Assembly: GCA_014529385.2 (NCBI GenBank)
Contig: CM043943.1
Coordinates: 153,429,092 to 153,489,091 of the forward strand
Direction of reading: 5' to 3'
Origin: Adiantum capillus-veneris
Taxonomy: Eukaryota; Streptophyta; Polypodiopsida; Polypodiales; Pteridaceae
Length of the DNA: 60,000 nucleotides
In this document: positions 34,791 to 47,699 of the stretch, one piece after another
Position numbering within the stretch: the stretch's first letter is position 1
Layout of the letters: each line of letters begins with the position of its first letter
Notes under the pieces: model-generated
Told to the model about the DNA's origin: nothing
Databases searched by the model: none
Seen by the model: only the letters and a program-made list of their open reading frames with translations
Program-made: the position numbers and the translations under genes

Positions 34791-35420
34791 ACGTTGTGTC
34801 CGGACAGCTAGAACTTATGGTATGGTGTGTAAAGCCGCTTAGGTTAGGCTGCTCCAAATTGGATTAGGATAGTAATTATCCATTTTAATCCGCTTAGGGC
34901 TAGCCACCTAGGGTTAGCATCTTAGGACTAGTGTTGATTTAGCCGCTAATAGATGGCCGTATTTTGGAGTGTTAGGGTGCGCTATGTAAAGTTGCTTAGG
35001 TTTGGCCGCTCTAAATTGGATTAGTGTAGCGTTTTTTCATCTCAATCTGCTTAGGGCTAGCCGCTTAAGGTTCTATGGATTTTGGTTTGGCCGCTAATAG
35101 ATGGTGCATTGTATTCGGATGGTTAGGGCACACTATGTAAAGCCGCTAAGGTAAAGCTCTCTAAAACATATTAGGGTATCGTTAGGCCATTTAGTTTGCT
35201 TAGGGATAGCTGCTAAGGGTTATCAGCTTTAGATTAACGACTTTTGTTTTGGCCGCTAATACATTACTATATTTAGAGCGTTAGATGTAAATCCGCTTAG
35301 GTTTGGCAACTTTTGATTTGGTCGCTCCAAATCCAAGTAGTGTAGTGCTTGGCCGTTTTAGTCTGCTAATAGGGTTAGAGGGTTATGGTTTAGATGCTGG
35401 TAGATAGTCGTGTAAGTGTT
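34775..35420. repeat. ~150-165-bp tandem array with GGCCGCTAATAGATGG
   Basis: The motif occurs at about 34775, 34940, 35089 and 35251. GCTTAGG and TAGCCGCTTAG-type words lie between. Confidence 0.75.
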
Positions 35421-35850
35421 TAGATTAACATAAAAGTATATAAGTTCTAACTGTCCGAGCACAACTTTCATCGATAACCTAAACATGAGTTACCTTAACA
35501 TATACCCTAACCTAACTTTTTACGTGCAACCTATAACCTAACCTAAACTAACCTATAACCTAACTTGTTGCCTAAACATAACCTATAATCTAACTAACCT
35601 ATCCTATAACCTATAACCTAACTTATAACTTAATTTAACCTTTAATTTAAACCTAACCTAGAACCTAACCTATAAGCTAACCTAACATAATTAATGTCCT
35701 ATAAGCTAACCTAACCTAGCGTAACTTAACATATAACCTAACTTATAACTTAACATATAACCTGTATATATATCCTAACCTAACATATAACCTAAACTAA
35801 ACCTAACCAAAACCTAAAACCTAAACCTCATCAATCACATAATTTAAAAA
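35420..35850. repeat. Degenerate AACCTA/CCTATAACCTAA tract
   Basis: A continuous simple tract of AACCTA, TATAACCT and CCTAAA variants. It is related in style to telomere repeats but is not the CCCTAAA plant consensus. Confidence 0.8.
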
Positions 35851-36199
35851 ACGACATAATTCAAAACAAAATTTCTTCAAAACAAGATTTTTTATTAAAC
35901 CAAAACGAAATTTTTTCATAATTCAAAACTTTACAACACAAACCATAATTTCACTACAACAAAAAAAGGTGTCATCGACGTATATATCGACACTTAACGT
36001 CGCTATCTGCATCGCTATCTGTGTCCCTATAAAACTATCAGAATCTGCATCGATATATACGTGGAAAGGCTTTATTTGCGACACAGATAGCGACGCAGAT
36101 ATAGACGCAATTATAGACGCAGATAGCGATGCAGATTCCGACGAAAATATAGACTCAGATATAGACGCATATATCGACGACCATAACATAACTTTTTTT

Positions 36200-36677
36200 T
36201 TTTTGGCAGAGGACAGGTAGCATGGCCTGTGCCTAGTGAAAAGATGGACACAGCCACCACAGCCAGACTTCCTGCCCTATGTCCAAGAAAGCGAGCAGCA
36301 CCAAAATCAACCGTGCTCCCACAAAAATTTCGGCAGAGTTCCCTTCGTTTTTACATAAACTTTAAAAAAAAAACCATATCATGCATAGGACTCCTACATG
36401 CTATCCATGTAGGATCTCACAAGAGATTTAAGGCCAATGAAAGGAATGAAATGAACTTTGTGCAAAACCATAACCGTACCAACTTAAAACCATAACCATA
36501 ACGAACTTAATTTATGCACCTTGGTCTAGAGGTGCACGGAGATCAGGACCACCGAGTAAATCATGTCTTTATTGGTAAAATTAAAGCCTATATTTGTGGG
36601 TGCAACATACGTATACACACACACGTGCTCTTCAGACAATCCATGGAAACGGTCTCAAGATGGATTGTCTTATCTTC
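36200..36677. other. Non-coding spacer with GGTCTAGAGGTG repeat
   Basis: No gene. The last 160 bases match 45300-45480 on the far side of gypsy copy C. The two are neighbouring repeat units separated by the insertion. Confidence 0.6.
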
Positions 36678-38246
36678 TGTAATGGAATTGGCCTATTTAA
36701 TTTGAGAGTAGCGGAAATTAATGAGAGTACTTTTGAGAAATGACTTTGTGAGCATAGCGGGTGAACATAATTGAAGATAGAAACATAATCATAGCAATTA
36801 GTTAACTTGGCATGAATAATACTTTTGCAAGAGAGAGAATTTAGCAAACATGACAACAATTGAGGACCGGATTTATGTGGAGACGGTCCCCCCTCCAATA
36901 GGCATTTGTATTATGATTTCTCCCATTAAGAGAGACTTGTTACAATACAATCTTTGTGTTCCTTGTGACCTAGGTGATGCAATGAAGATGGAAAGCTTCA
37001 TGCATCACAAACATAACATAAACTTGAAGAAAGATTTAACTATCCCAAGCCTCAGTCCCAAGACCTCAAACACCTTCGAAGGTGGAGAGAGCTAGCAGGG
37101 AATGAGGGTAGGGAAGAGGAAGAAGAAACATTTCGTAGGAGAAAGAATTAGCTCCTCACTTATCATAACTCTTGCTGTTAGCATACATAATAGCATAGTA
37201 ATGAAGAAGGAGAAGATGGCAAGATTAAGCATTGAAGCATGGCTCTTGGTTGGATTTGCACTCCATATCCAAGAGTGTTGGTGTAGGCTCTCAACCTCTG
37301 CTTGCTTGGAGAAGGAGAGGGAGCTCTTGCACTTTGCATAGCACACAATGAGAGTGTTTGTGAGTGTGTGTGGGTGAGTATATCCCCTAAGCAACCCCCC
37401 TCCTTGCTAGGTCGACCCCCTCTTCTAGCTCATCATTGAAACTCATTGGCTCATGCCAAGCCTAGCCAATCACAAGCTTGAGCCATTTCTAGCAATAGGT
37501 GTAGTCTTGGGACAAGTGTCCCCCTTTCCCCTTTGAGAGAGAGGACTTGATAAATGCAAGAAAAAAAAAGATAATTGTTGTAAATTATCATTGGACCCCT
37601 TTTAATCCTAGCCAATAGAGTTCAAGCACCTCATGGAGGTAACATGGGTAGGGGCTTGACATGTGTCCCTGTTGCCTCTTTAAGCTTGGGATTTCCTTGA
37701 GAGTGTGTGTGTGTGTTCTCTCTCTAGCCCCTAAGAAAAGTGCTAGCCCCCCTCTTTGTAGAGATGTTTTTGACCTTTGGTGCTCAAGCACCTTAGTCAT
37801 CAAGCATGATTAAGCACTTGGACTAGGGGTGTTCCCACAAGCATCTCAGGCAAGCATGTCAAAGCACCTCAAGCACCTTAATCATGCAGCAGGTCAAGTA
37901 CCTCAAGCACCTTAATCAAGAACCTCAAGCACGACAAGCACCTCGAGCTTGGGCCGGGTTCCCACCTCAAGCTCAGACCTAGCTTACCTAAGGTCAAAGG
38001 ACTTTTACAGACATCATTGGAGGTCTTCAATGAAGCTAACCCTAAGGTCTTATGCTCCATTGGTTAGCCTTGCTCTTTGATAGACCATCTCTCATTTGGG
38101 CCCCTTTACCATTGGCCCCATGTTGAGATAGATCTATAAGCACATATCTATATCTTAACACTTGTTCCCGTTCATTCTCCCACATTAAGTGATCAATTTA
38201 TTATGAGAATATCATTTGTTTTTGTTAGATATTAGATTTTATGACA
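36678..38246 (-). repeat. Copy C 3' LTR (1,569 bp)
   Basis: Same termini as copy B. Followed (38247-38260) by the same purine tract on the minus strand. Confidence 0.95.
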
Positions 38247-38605
38247 TTACCTCTCTCTTGAAATCATAGTCGTCCTCGACTATGAGGTAGAAGAGATAAA
38301 GCCTTAGTCATTAGTCAATTTTACTTAGCGGGTAGAGGATCCCTTTTTACCCTACGACATCTTTCAAAGATGGATGACTAATCCATTTGGTGCTTGGGAG
38401 ACATAGCTACCGCAAGCATGTCTGGTCTTTAGTCCATTTCTTTCTCCCAAAGTAGAGTAACAAATTCTTCTTGGTGTTTTTGAGACATCGTCATCACAAA
38501 CATCATTCTAAGCATGTATACTAGTTAAATTTGTGCAGAATTAAAAAGAGGACTAGTCTTATAAGACAAAAAGATAAGTCATTTAAAAGAAATTTGTACA
38601 TTTGC

Positions 38606-41600
38606 TTACTCTAATGGAGCATTGTAAGCATTGACAAGGTTCATACTATCCTTAAGCTGTATTCCTTGCGTCCATCTAGCATCTTCAAAAGGATAATTTT
38701 TGAACTTAATAAGATACTGTCGGATAATCTTACCATGTCATAGTACCTTGTCTTCATGCCGAAGGACAGCTTCGGGTTGTAGCACCTCTTCTTGGTCTTC
38801 AACTTCGGGAGGGTCTTCAATAATTGGTTCAGTTGGTGGCTCTCCTTTGTAGGGCTTAAGCAGGCTTACATGAAAGGCATTGTGTATAAGCCAATGGTTG
38901 GGCAACTTGAGTTGATAAGCCGTCTCATTAATGGGCTTCAAGATTTGGAAAGGACCATAGTATCTTTTTGCTAGTTTAGCATAATACTTTTGATGGCCCG
39001 TAGGATTTTTGCACGTCGTTTGCCTTAATCGAGCCTTAGGAAACTTGAGTAAGACCCAATCATTTTCTTTGAACATTAAGGCTCTTCTGTGTTTATCAGC
39101 AGCAGCTTCTTGCCTTTGTTGAGAGATGGATATAGCCTCCCTAATCTTTTGAAAAGATTCTTGTAGGTCACGGCTATACTCATCGGCGGCGAAGATCTTC
39201 CCATGTACTTTGAGTAGCAAGGGACTTTTAGGTCTTCCCTCAATGATCTCAAAAGGTGCTTTTCTCGTAGAAGTATGTACAGTATTATTGTAGGCATACA
39301 CTACAAGAGGTAAGTACTTTTCCCATTGTGAGCGTTGATCTACTTCGGTAACATAAGTCTTGAGTAGATCGAGTATCGTAAGATTGGCTATCTCACTTTG
39401 GCCATCCGTTTGTGGGTGATAGGCCGAAGAGAAATTCAATCTTGTTCCTAGATTTTCAAAGAGACCTTTTCAGAAATTACTGTCATTCTAGGATCTCTAT
39501 CTGACACGATGGATGCAGGTAATCCATGGTGCTTGAAAATCTGAGATATGAAGAGAGTTGCCATTTGATGTGCCTTAATAGTCTTTTTGACAGGAATAAA
39601 ATGTGCTTGCTTGCTAAACCTGTCAACTATTGTCCATATTCCTGTATTCCCATGGATAGACTTGGGTAATCCAAAGATAAAATCCATGGATATACTCTCC
39701 CATGGTGAATTTGGAATAGGCAATGGCTGGAGTAATCCAGGTTGCTTCCCTCTATCATTCTTGGTCTTTTGGCATACTAAACATTTTGAAACATACTCTT
39801 GTATGTCCACTTTCATGGTAGGCCAATAGAAGTACGTCTCTACTCCTCGGAGAGTAGGTTGAATACCTCTATGCCCCGCATATGGAGGAGCATGGGATTC
39901 ATACATAACTTTCTCACGAAGGGAATGGGTAACACATAGCCTATTGCCATGGAGAAGATAACCATCCTGCAAGGTGAATGGTTCCTCTTTCGTCCCCAAA
40001 GCAAGGGCTGACATTATGTCTCTAAAGTCAGGGTCAGTAGCATACTCATCTATCATAGAGGATAGATCATTGTGAGTAGCTATAGACACCGCATTAACTT
40101 TGGGTCGTTGTGAAAGTGCATCAGCCACTTGATTGTGCTTACCAGCTATGTGAGCAATATGGAAATTAAATTGTGAAAGAAAATTTGGCCACCTCATTTG
40201 TTTGTCGGAAAGCTTGGTTTGCGTCATGAAATACTTGAGACTTTGGTGGTCGGTTCGTAGGATAAATGGAGTCCCCAATAGGTAGTGCTTCCATGTGTCT
40301 AGGGCATGTAGAACAACTAAAAGCTCTTTCTCATAAATGACCAAGACTCGTTCATCAATATTGAGCCTTCGGCTCTCATATGCTATGGCATGCTCTTCTT
40401 GAAGCAAAACTGCTCCAAGGCAATCACCACAAGCATCACATTGGACCTCAAATGGCTTTGAGAGATCCGAAAGCATGAGGACTGGTTGGGAAGTAAGCTT
40501 CTCTTTGAGCTTTTCAAAATTTTTTCTCTCCTTAACAGTCCACACAAACTTAACGTTCTTGTTAGTTAAGTCGTGTAGTGGTCCTGCTACTTGAGAGAAT
40601 TTTTCTATGAAGCGTCTATAGTATGCGCACATACCAACAAAGCTTCTTAGCTCATGTAGATTTCTTGGGTTAGGCCATGCTTTTATTATCTCTAACTTTG
40701 ATGGATTCATTTGGATACCATCTTTAGAGATAATATGACCTAGGTATTTAATCTCTTGAAGGAAGAATTCGCTTTTATTTTGGTTGAGAAAAAGCTTGTT
40801 CTCCCTCAATGCTTGAAAAATCACTTGGAGATGTTGCTTATGTTCCTCCAAATACTTGGAGTAGATAATGATATCATCAAAGAACACTCCAGTGAATTTG
40901 TGGTATGGTCTAAAAATTTTCTCCATCAAACGATTGAACGTAGCTGGTGCATTAGTCAAGCCAAAAGGCATGACTAGATATTCATAAAGACCAAACGTTG
41001 TGCGAAACGCGGTCTTTAATATATCTTCATCCACTATCCTTATTTGATGATAGCCACTCTTAAGGTCAATCCTACTGAAGTAGGTAGAGCCTTGTAGCTT
41101 ATCAAACAGATCTTCTACCCGAGGTATGGGAAATCTGTTTTTGATAGTGATATGGTTTAGTGCTCGATAGTCCACACACATACGGTATGTACCATGTTTC
41201 TTTTGCACTAAAAGGACTGGAGAACAAAAGGGAGAGGAACTAGGCCTCACCATCCCTTTGTCTACCAGCTCTTGTACTTGCCTCATGATCTCCTCTTGTT
41301 GAGCTTGTGAGACTCGATAAGGAGGCTTGTTAGGTGGTGAGCTTCCAGGAAGGAGCTCAATACGATGGTCATCATCCGCTTGTTTTGGAGGTAAGTCCAT
41401 AGGGATATCATCGATGAACACATCTTGGAATCCTTTTAGAAAATTAGACAAGTCTAACTCTTCTTGATTCCTACCATTTACATTTGATGAAACATTAGTA
41501 TCTTTTAGAGACTCTTCGACAAAAATGATGTACGCAAAAACTGAGCTCTTCATTGACTTATCAAAAGCAAGAGGATTTACAAGTGGAATAGTGCGACCAC

Positions 41601-43379
41601 GCTCACTAGCATCTATATACATGTTCTTTCCCCTGTAGGTGAAGTAGATTCTCCTTTATGGGAACTTCATGTTGGCAACCATGCGATCAAACCATGGTGC
41701 CCCTAGGATAACATCCTGATGTTGGAGAGGAGAGATGAAGAAGTCTTCCTTGTTGACATAGCTTTGGACATGAAGCCTCAACTTCCCAATCAAGGGAGTA
41801 ACGGAGGCTTGTTGTCCCTTGAAAGATGCATCAGCTGTTACTATATCTCCCATCTCAAAAGCTTGAATGCCCAACTTGGTGGCCAACTCCATTGATATGA
41901 AGTTAAGAGTAGAGCCAGGGTCAAACAAGATGAAGGCATCATGCTCTCTTACCTTTCCCCAAGCATAAGAAAGTGATGATCCTTTGCAATGAGCATTCTC
42001 TTTTGGAGCTTCGATGGTGGAAGCCCTAGGAGTCTCATTGCGAGTATTCTTCTTGGGGCAAGAACAATAGCCATGTCCTTGCTCCCCACACTTGAAACAC
42101 TTATGGTCCTTGCGAAAAGCTTCAAGCTCTTCAGGAGAGAGTTTGTTTTTACCTTTGTAAACTCCCGTCTCCTTGGACCGATTGTTGTTGTTGTTGGAAT
42201 TGACTTGGGAAGTATTTTGAACATTGGTTTTCCCCTCTATCATTTTTTTCTTTGTTTTCCATGGGATTGACATTACGTCTAGCCCCTTGATGGAAATTGA
42301 TGTGTGAAGAGCCCATGGTGTGATGGATTACTTCGCTAATAGTACCAGGCCGTTGAGAGTTGATTTATTCGGCCATCTCTTCAGGTAATCCCACACAAAA
42401 TTGTTGCCTTTGCTAGACAAAGTCTATCTTTTGAAAGACAGTAGCCTTGAGATGTAAATCCCAAAACTTGTCTACATATTTGTGGATAGACTCATGGGAG
42501 AGGAGCTTCAAGCTGCGCCATTTGGTAAGAACTTTGTTCTTTGCATCGCTTGCAAGGAACTGCTTCATGATGGAAACTCATAGAGTTTTCCATGTCTTTG
42601 AGGCTTCACCATTGCCATGAAGGGTAGCCCACCATTGTTGAGCTGATTTTTTGAAGTGCATAGCTACATGGCGTAGCTTGGAGGACTCTGTGAAGCCCTC
42701 ATCTCCAAAGGTCACATCAAATTGCTGGATGAAGGCCAACACTTTGTCGGTAGCACCGAAGGTGCCATCATAGGTGAGAAAAGAGATACTCTTTCCTCCC
42801 TCCTTGAACTTCTTTAGCTTTTGTGACCTTCGCCATGCAGAAAATGATTTGCGATGTCCTCCCCTCTTGTATTCTCTAGGAGAATAGCCATAAATTTCGT
42901 CGGAAGAGGAGGAAGGTGAAGAAGAAGGAGAAGAGGGTGACCTCTTCCTAGCCCTTTTCTTCCTTTGTTTTCTCTCTTGCCTTTCAGAGTGATGAGGAGA
43001 AGGACTATGGGTTTCTCTTTTCCTCTTGGGAGGAGTGGGCGATCGTCTAGACCGCCGTGTTCGTGGAGCCACATCTTCAGAGGAACTTAAACTTTCATTG
43101 CTTTCTTGCTCTTTGGATTCCTCCTCTCGAATGGAGAGAGTCTTCTTTTGGGGGTCTCTTCAAGAGGCCTCCTAAGCTCTCTCTCCTCTTGGAGAGGAAG
43201 GGAAATTCCATAAGCACGAAGTTGTTGAGTAACTTCGGCTTGCAAAGCAGGGTTGCCATAGCTTGCTGCAACCTAGTAATGAGATAATTCACAAACATGG
43301 GAGCATCATCATTAGCACCTTCATGTGCAAAATCAAAGCTATCAATGTTCATTCTACTCTCTTGATTATTGTCAGCCAT
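38606..43379 (-). pseudogene. Copy C Gag-Pol polyprotein, multiple lesions
   Basis: It starts at ATG 43379-43377 (MADNNQESRMN). It has the same gag frameshift as copy B near 43130, plus a second deletion near 43256 in the N-terminal part. The Gag core at 42578-43072 ends at a TGA where B has CGA. Gag then shifts frame, and 41656-42273 carries the CCHC knuckle (CFKCGEQGHGYCSC) and protease (FDPGSTLNFIS) up to a TAA. Reverse transcriptase (VFFDDIIIYS near 40880), RNase H and the first half of integrase read openly at 39448-41622. A missing base near 39482 shifts the frame within SDRDPRMT. The integrase tail lies at 38738-39439. A TGA at 38738-38740, again CGA in B, separates the final chromodomain, which reaches the normal stop at 38606. 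Confidence 0.92.
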
Positions 43380-43772
43380 GTTAACAAAATTTATGTATGT
43401 ACTTAGTGTATGCTTTGGCAATTCAGAATCTTAGTTACCACTCCTCTTAGCCTTTGAAAATCGTCTCTTAAGTATCTAGACCCACGGCTCAAAGTGGAGA
43501 GAGTAGAGGAGTAGGTCTAACATAGCAGAGTTGCCGAGGGCTAGCTCCTCTCGGATTTCTTATGGCTCAATAATGGTAAAGCCGTAGGCAAGTATAAAAA
43601 GACTCCAATATTAAGTCCAAAGCTCCCGAGGTGTGCACCATCCCCCACATAGTGGGCTCAACAAAACCGATAATAGATCCCAGTTCCACTTACCCTAATA
43701 TAATTAACAACATCAACCATTTATAGGCTACTTAAGGACCTCTCTTCTTAAGCAAGCAAAGAGAAACCAAAT

Positions 43773-43784
43773 GCTCTGATATCA
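43773..43784 (-). other. Copy C primer binding site, one mismatch
   Basis: The minus strand reads TGATATCAGAGC, one change from the initiator-Met complement TGGTATCAGAGC. Confidence 0.85.
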
Positions 43785-43785
43785 A

Positions 43786-45243
43786 TGTAATGGAATTGGC
43801 CTATTTAATTTGAGAGTAGCGGAAATTAATGAGAGTACTTTTGAGAAATGACTTTGTGAGCATAGCGGGTGAACATAATTGAAGATAGCAACATAATCAT
43901 AGAAATTAGTTAACTTGGCATGAACAATACTTTTGCAAGAGAGAGAATTTAGAGAACATGACAACAATTGAGGACCGGATTTATGTGGAGCCGGTCCCCC
44001 CTCCAATAGGCATTTGTATTATGATTTCTCCCATTAAGAGAGACTTGTTACAATACAATCTTTGTGTTCCTTGTGACCTAGGTGATGCAATGAAGATGGA
44101 AAGCTTCATGCATCACAAACATAACATAAACTTGAAGAAAGCTTTAACTATCCCAAGCCTCAGTCCCAAGACCTCAAACACCTTCGAAGGTGGAGAGAGC
44201 TAACAGGGAATGAGGGTAGGGAAGAGGAAGAAGAAACATTTCGTAGGAGAAAGAATTAGTTCCTCACTTATCATAACTCTTGTTGCTAGCATACATAATA
44301 GCATAGTAATGAAGAAGAAGGAGATGGAAAGCTTAAGCATTGAAGCATGGATCTTGGTTGGATTTGCACTCCATATCCAAGAGTGTTGGTGTAGGCTCTC
44401 AAGCTCTACTTGCTTGGAGAAGGAGAAGGAGCTCTTGCACTTTGCATAGCACACAATGAGAGTGTTTGTGAGTGTGTGTGGGTAAGTATACCCCCTAAGC
44501 AACCCCCCTCCTTGCTAGGTCGACCCCCTCTTCTAGCTCATCATTGAAGCTCATTGGCTCATGCCAAGCCTAGCCAATCACAAGCTTGAGCCATTTCTAG
44601 CAATAGGTGTAGTCTTGGGACAAGTCCTCATGGAGGTAACATGGGTAGGGGCTTGACATGTGTCCCTGTTGCCTCTTTAAGCTTGGGATTTCCTTGAGAG
44701 TGTGTGTGTGTGTTCTCTCTCTAGCCGCTAAGAAAAGGGCTCGCCCCCCTCTTTGTAGAGATCTTTTTGACCTTTGGTGCTCAAGCACCTTAGTTATCAA
44801 GCATGACTAAGCACTTGGACTAGGGGTGTTCCCACAAGCATCTCAGGAAAGCATGTCAAAGCACCTCGAGCACCTTAATCATGCAACAGGTCAAGTAACT
44901 CAAGCACCTTAATCAAGAACCTCAAGCACGACAAGCACCTCGAGCTTGGGCCGGGTTCCCACCTCAAGCTCAGACCTAGCTTACCTAAGGTCAAAGGACT
45001 TTTACACACATCATTGGAGGTCTTCAATGAAGCTAACCCTAAGGTCTTATGCTCCATTGGTTAGCCTTGCTCTTTGATAGACCATCTCTCATTTGGGCCC
45101 CTTTACCATTGGCCCCGTGTTGAGATAGATCTATAAGCACATATCTATATCTTAACACTTGTTCCCGTTCATTCTCCCACATTAAGTGATCAATTTAATA
45201 TGAGAAAATCATTTGGGTTGGTTAGATATTAGATTTTATGACA
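43786..45243 (-). repeat. Copy C 5' LTR (1,458 bp, internal deletion)
   Basis: Relative to the 3' LTR, about 111 bases are missing at about 44625, just after GGGACAAGT. Confidence 0.93.
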
Positions 45244-45499
45244 TCTTCGGATCCATCTTCTTCGTCTCCACAGTGTAAACTACCTCACATGCTCTAGTCA
45301 TGCCCGATCTCCGCACACCTCGGTTTAGAGGTGCACGGAGATCAGGACCACCGGGTAAATCATGTCTTTATTGGTCAAATTAAATCCTATATTTGTGGGT
45401 GCAACATACGTACATACACACACACACACACACGTGTTCTTTAGACAATCCATGTAAATGGTCTCAAGAGTTCTCGTTTTATCTTCGGATCCGGATTTG

Positions 45500-46640
45500 A
45501 CCTACGACTTGTGTATTTGGAGTTTTTTCTGTCCGTTTGACCTACGGCTTGCCATACGTGCTCTTGACATTGCCTAAAGACTACCTAATCGACTACGGAT
45601 GGTTTCGGTAATCGTAGAATCAGTTTCCAAAGTCCGTTTGCATTTTTTTGTAGAAAAATGTAATCGGATCTGACCTACGGCTTGTGTATTTGGCGTTTCT
45701 TCTGTCCGTTTGACCTACGCTTGTCATACACACTCTTGAAATTGATTTAAGACTACCTAATGGACTACGGATGGTTTCGATAGGCGTAGAATTAGTTTCC
45801 GAAGTCCGTTTGCGTTTTTCCGATGAAAAACGCAACCGGATTTGACCTATGGCTTGTGTATTTGGCGTTTCTTCTGTCCGTTTGACTACGGCTTGCCATA
45901 CACGCTCTTGACATTGCCTAAAGACTACCTAATCATCTACGGATGGTTTCAGTAGGCATAGAAGCCATTTCCGAAGTCCGTTTGCATTTTTCCGTAGAAA
46001 AACGCAACCGGATTTTACCTACGGCTTGTGTATTTGACGTTTCTTCTGTCCGTTTAACCTACGGCTTTCCATACATGGTCTTGACATTGCCTTAAGTCTA
46101 CTTAATGGACTACGGATGGTTTCGGTAGGCGTAGAATCAGTTTCCGAAGTCCGTTTGTGTTTTTCCGTAGAAAAACACAATTGGATTTGACCTACGGCTT
46201 GTGTATTTGGCGTTTCTTCTATCCGTTTGACCTACAGCTTGCCATACACACTCTTGACATTGCCTAAAGACTACCTAATGGACTACGGATGGTTTCGATA
46301 GGCATAGAATCAGTTTCCGAAGACCGTCTGCGTTTTTCCATAGAAAAACGCAACCGGATTTGACCTACGGCTTGTGTATTTGACGTTTCTTCTGTCCGTT
46401 TGACCTACGGCTTGCCATACACGCTCTTGACATTGCCTTAAGAGTACCTAATGGACTATAGATGGTTTCGGTAGGCATAGAAGCCATTTCCAAAGTCTGT
46501 TTACGTTTTTTCGTAGAAAAACGCAACCGGATTTGACCTACTGCGTAGAAGCCGTTTATGAAGTCATTTGCGTTTTTCCGTAGAAAAACCCAATCGGACT
46601 TAAAAAATGTCTTGTATTTTGGGCGTTTCTTCTATCCGTT
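45500..46640. repeat. 172-173-bp tandem array, about 6.5 copies
   Basis: GTGTATTTGG or its variants occur at 45511, 45684, 45856, 46028, 46201 and 46374, and a diverged copy near 46611. Each unit contains CCGAAGTCCGTTTGCGTTTT and the small palindrome GCGTTTTTCCGTAGAAAAACGC-like stem. There is no coding capacity. The first two thirds of the motif also occur in the 33.8-34.8 kb array. Confidence 0.9.
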
Positions 46641-46986
46641 TGACCTATGGCTTGTTATATGTCCCTGCCCAACCTTTTTTGAGGAGGAAGCTTGTCTCTA
46701 AGATCAACGACGGCGCTGCTGTTGCTCCCTAGAGGACTTTCATGTGTAAAGGTGAGAGTTGAGCTTCGAATGTATTTTGAGCTGGTCAAATGAAGTCAAA
46801 GAAGCTCAAGAGGAGTGCCACAGGCCGGTTATTAAAAACGCTAGAGGAGAGTGAGAGAGAAGCTCTGTGGAGCGCTGTGATGGTTTTTTGAGCAAGCAAT
46901 GAGCCACCATCTTTGCCTTTTGTGTTTTGTCGCTCCTCCCTTCCCCTTTTCTTTTTCTATTCTGCTCTCGTACTAGCCGCGGCGTC

Positions 46987-47121
<135 letters not shown>

Positions 47122-47127
47122 CTTTAC

Positions 47128-47385
47128 ATGCTGTCACTAAGAATACCGAATGATGACAGTAAGATGCAAACGTTTCCGTTGGTCATGCAGGGCAAGGCCA
47201 AAGTGTGGTTCGAAGCACTAGAAGGCGAGCCAAAGTAAATGTGGCCGGCATTATGCACGAGGTTTCTGCATGACTTTCGCAAGGAAGTGTCCCCGCTCGA
47301 CATGGACACCAAGTTGAAGGCTTTGAAGCAGGATGTGGGAGAAGATTGCAATGTGTTCTTGGATCATTTCGAAGCTTGTCTTTAT
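47128..47385 (+). pseudogene. Retrotransposon Gag scrap
   Basis: The plus strand reads QTFPLVMQGKAKVWFEALEG, then an in-frame TAA at 47236-47238, then WPALCTRFLHDFRKEVSPLD and DVGEDCNVFLDHFEACL. The spacing of WFEAL, W, F and F matches the Retrotrans_gag core. It is about 85 residues long, bounded by a GA microsatellite at its start and a pyrimidine tract at its end. It is not closely similar to the Gags of copies A-C. Confidence 0.65.
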
Positions 47386-47690
47386 TCTCTCTCTTTTCCT
47401 CTCTACCTCTCTTTCTCTCTCCCTCTATATCTATCTCCCTTTCTATTTATCTCTCTTTCTCTCTACCTCTATCTTTCCCTCCTTTCTTCTGCCTCTCTCT
47501 TTCCCTCCATCTCCTTCTTTACCTCTTTTTTTCTTTCCCGCTATCTATCTCTCTTTCTCTCTTTACCTCTAGCTCTCTCTCTCTCTATCATTTTTTCTCT
47601 CCCTCTATCTTTCTCTACTCTCTCCTTCTCTCTATTTCTCTTTCTTTCTCTCTTTTTCCCTCTCCCTTTTTTTATGTTTAATTTTGTTTC
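47385..47690. repeat. Pyrimidine-rich CT/TTTC tract
   Basis: About 300 bases with almost no purines. The open frames across it are Leu/Ser/Phe-rich by-products of composition. Confidence 0.9.
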
Positions 47691-47699
47691 TACTCTGTT

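Larger units (their letters stand above)
36678..45243 (-). mobile_element. Ty3/gypsy chromovirus copy C, full length but decayed
   Basis: An 8,566-bp element. Its LTRs are at 43786-45243 and 36678-38246. The target duplication TCTTC sits at 36673-36677 and 45244-45248. It has the same gene order as copy B. The LTRs have diverged more than those of B, and the 5' LTR has lost about 111 bp, so this insertion is older than B. Confidence 0.95.

Noticed and set aside
35923-36220. Asp/Ile/Ala/Ser repeat proteins on both strands
   Set aside because: Produced by the GACGCAGATA-type CACTA subterminal repeats, open on both strands because of their composition.
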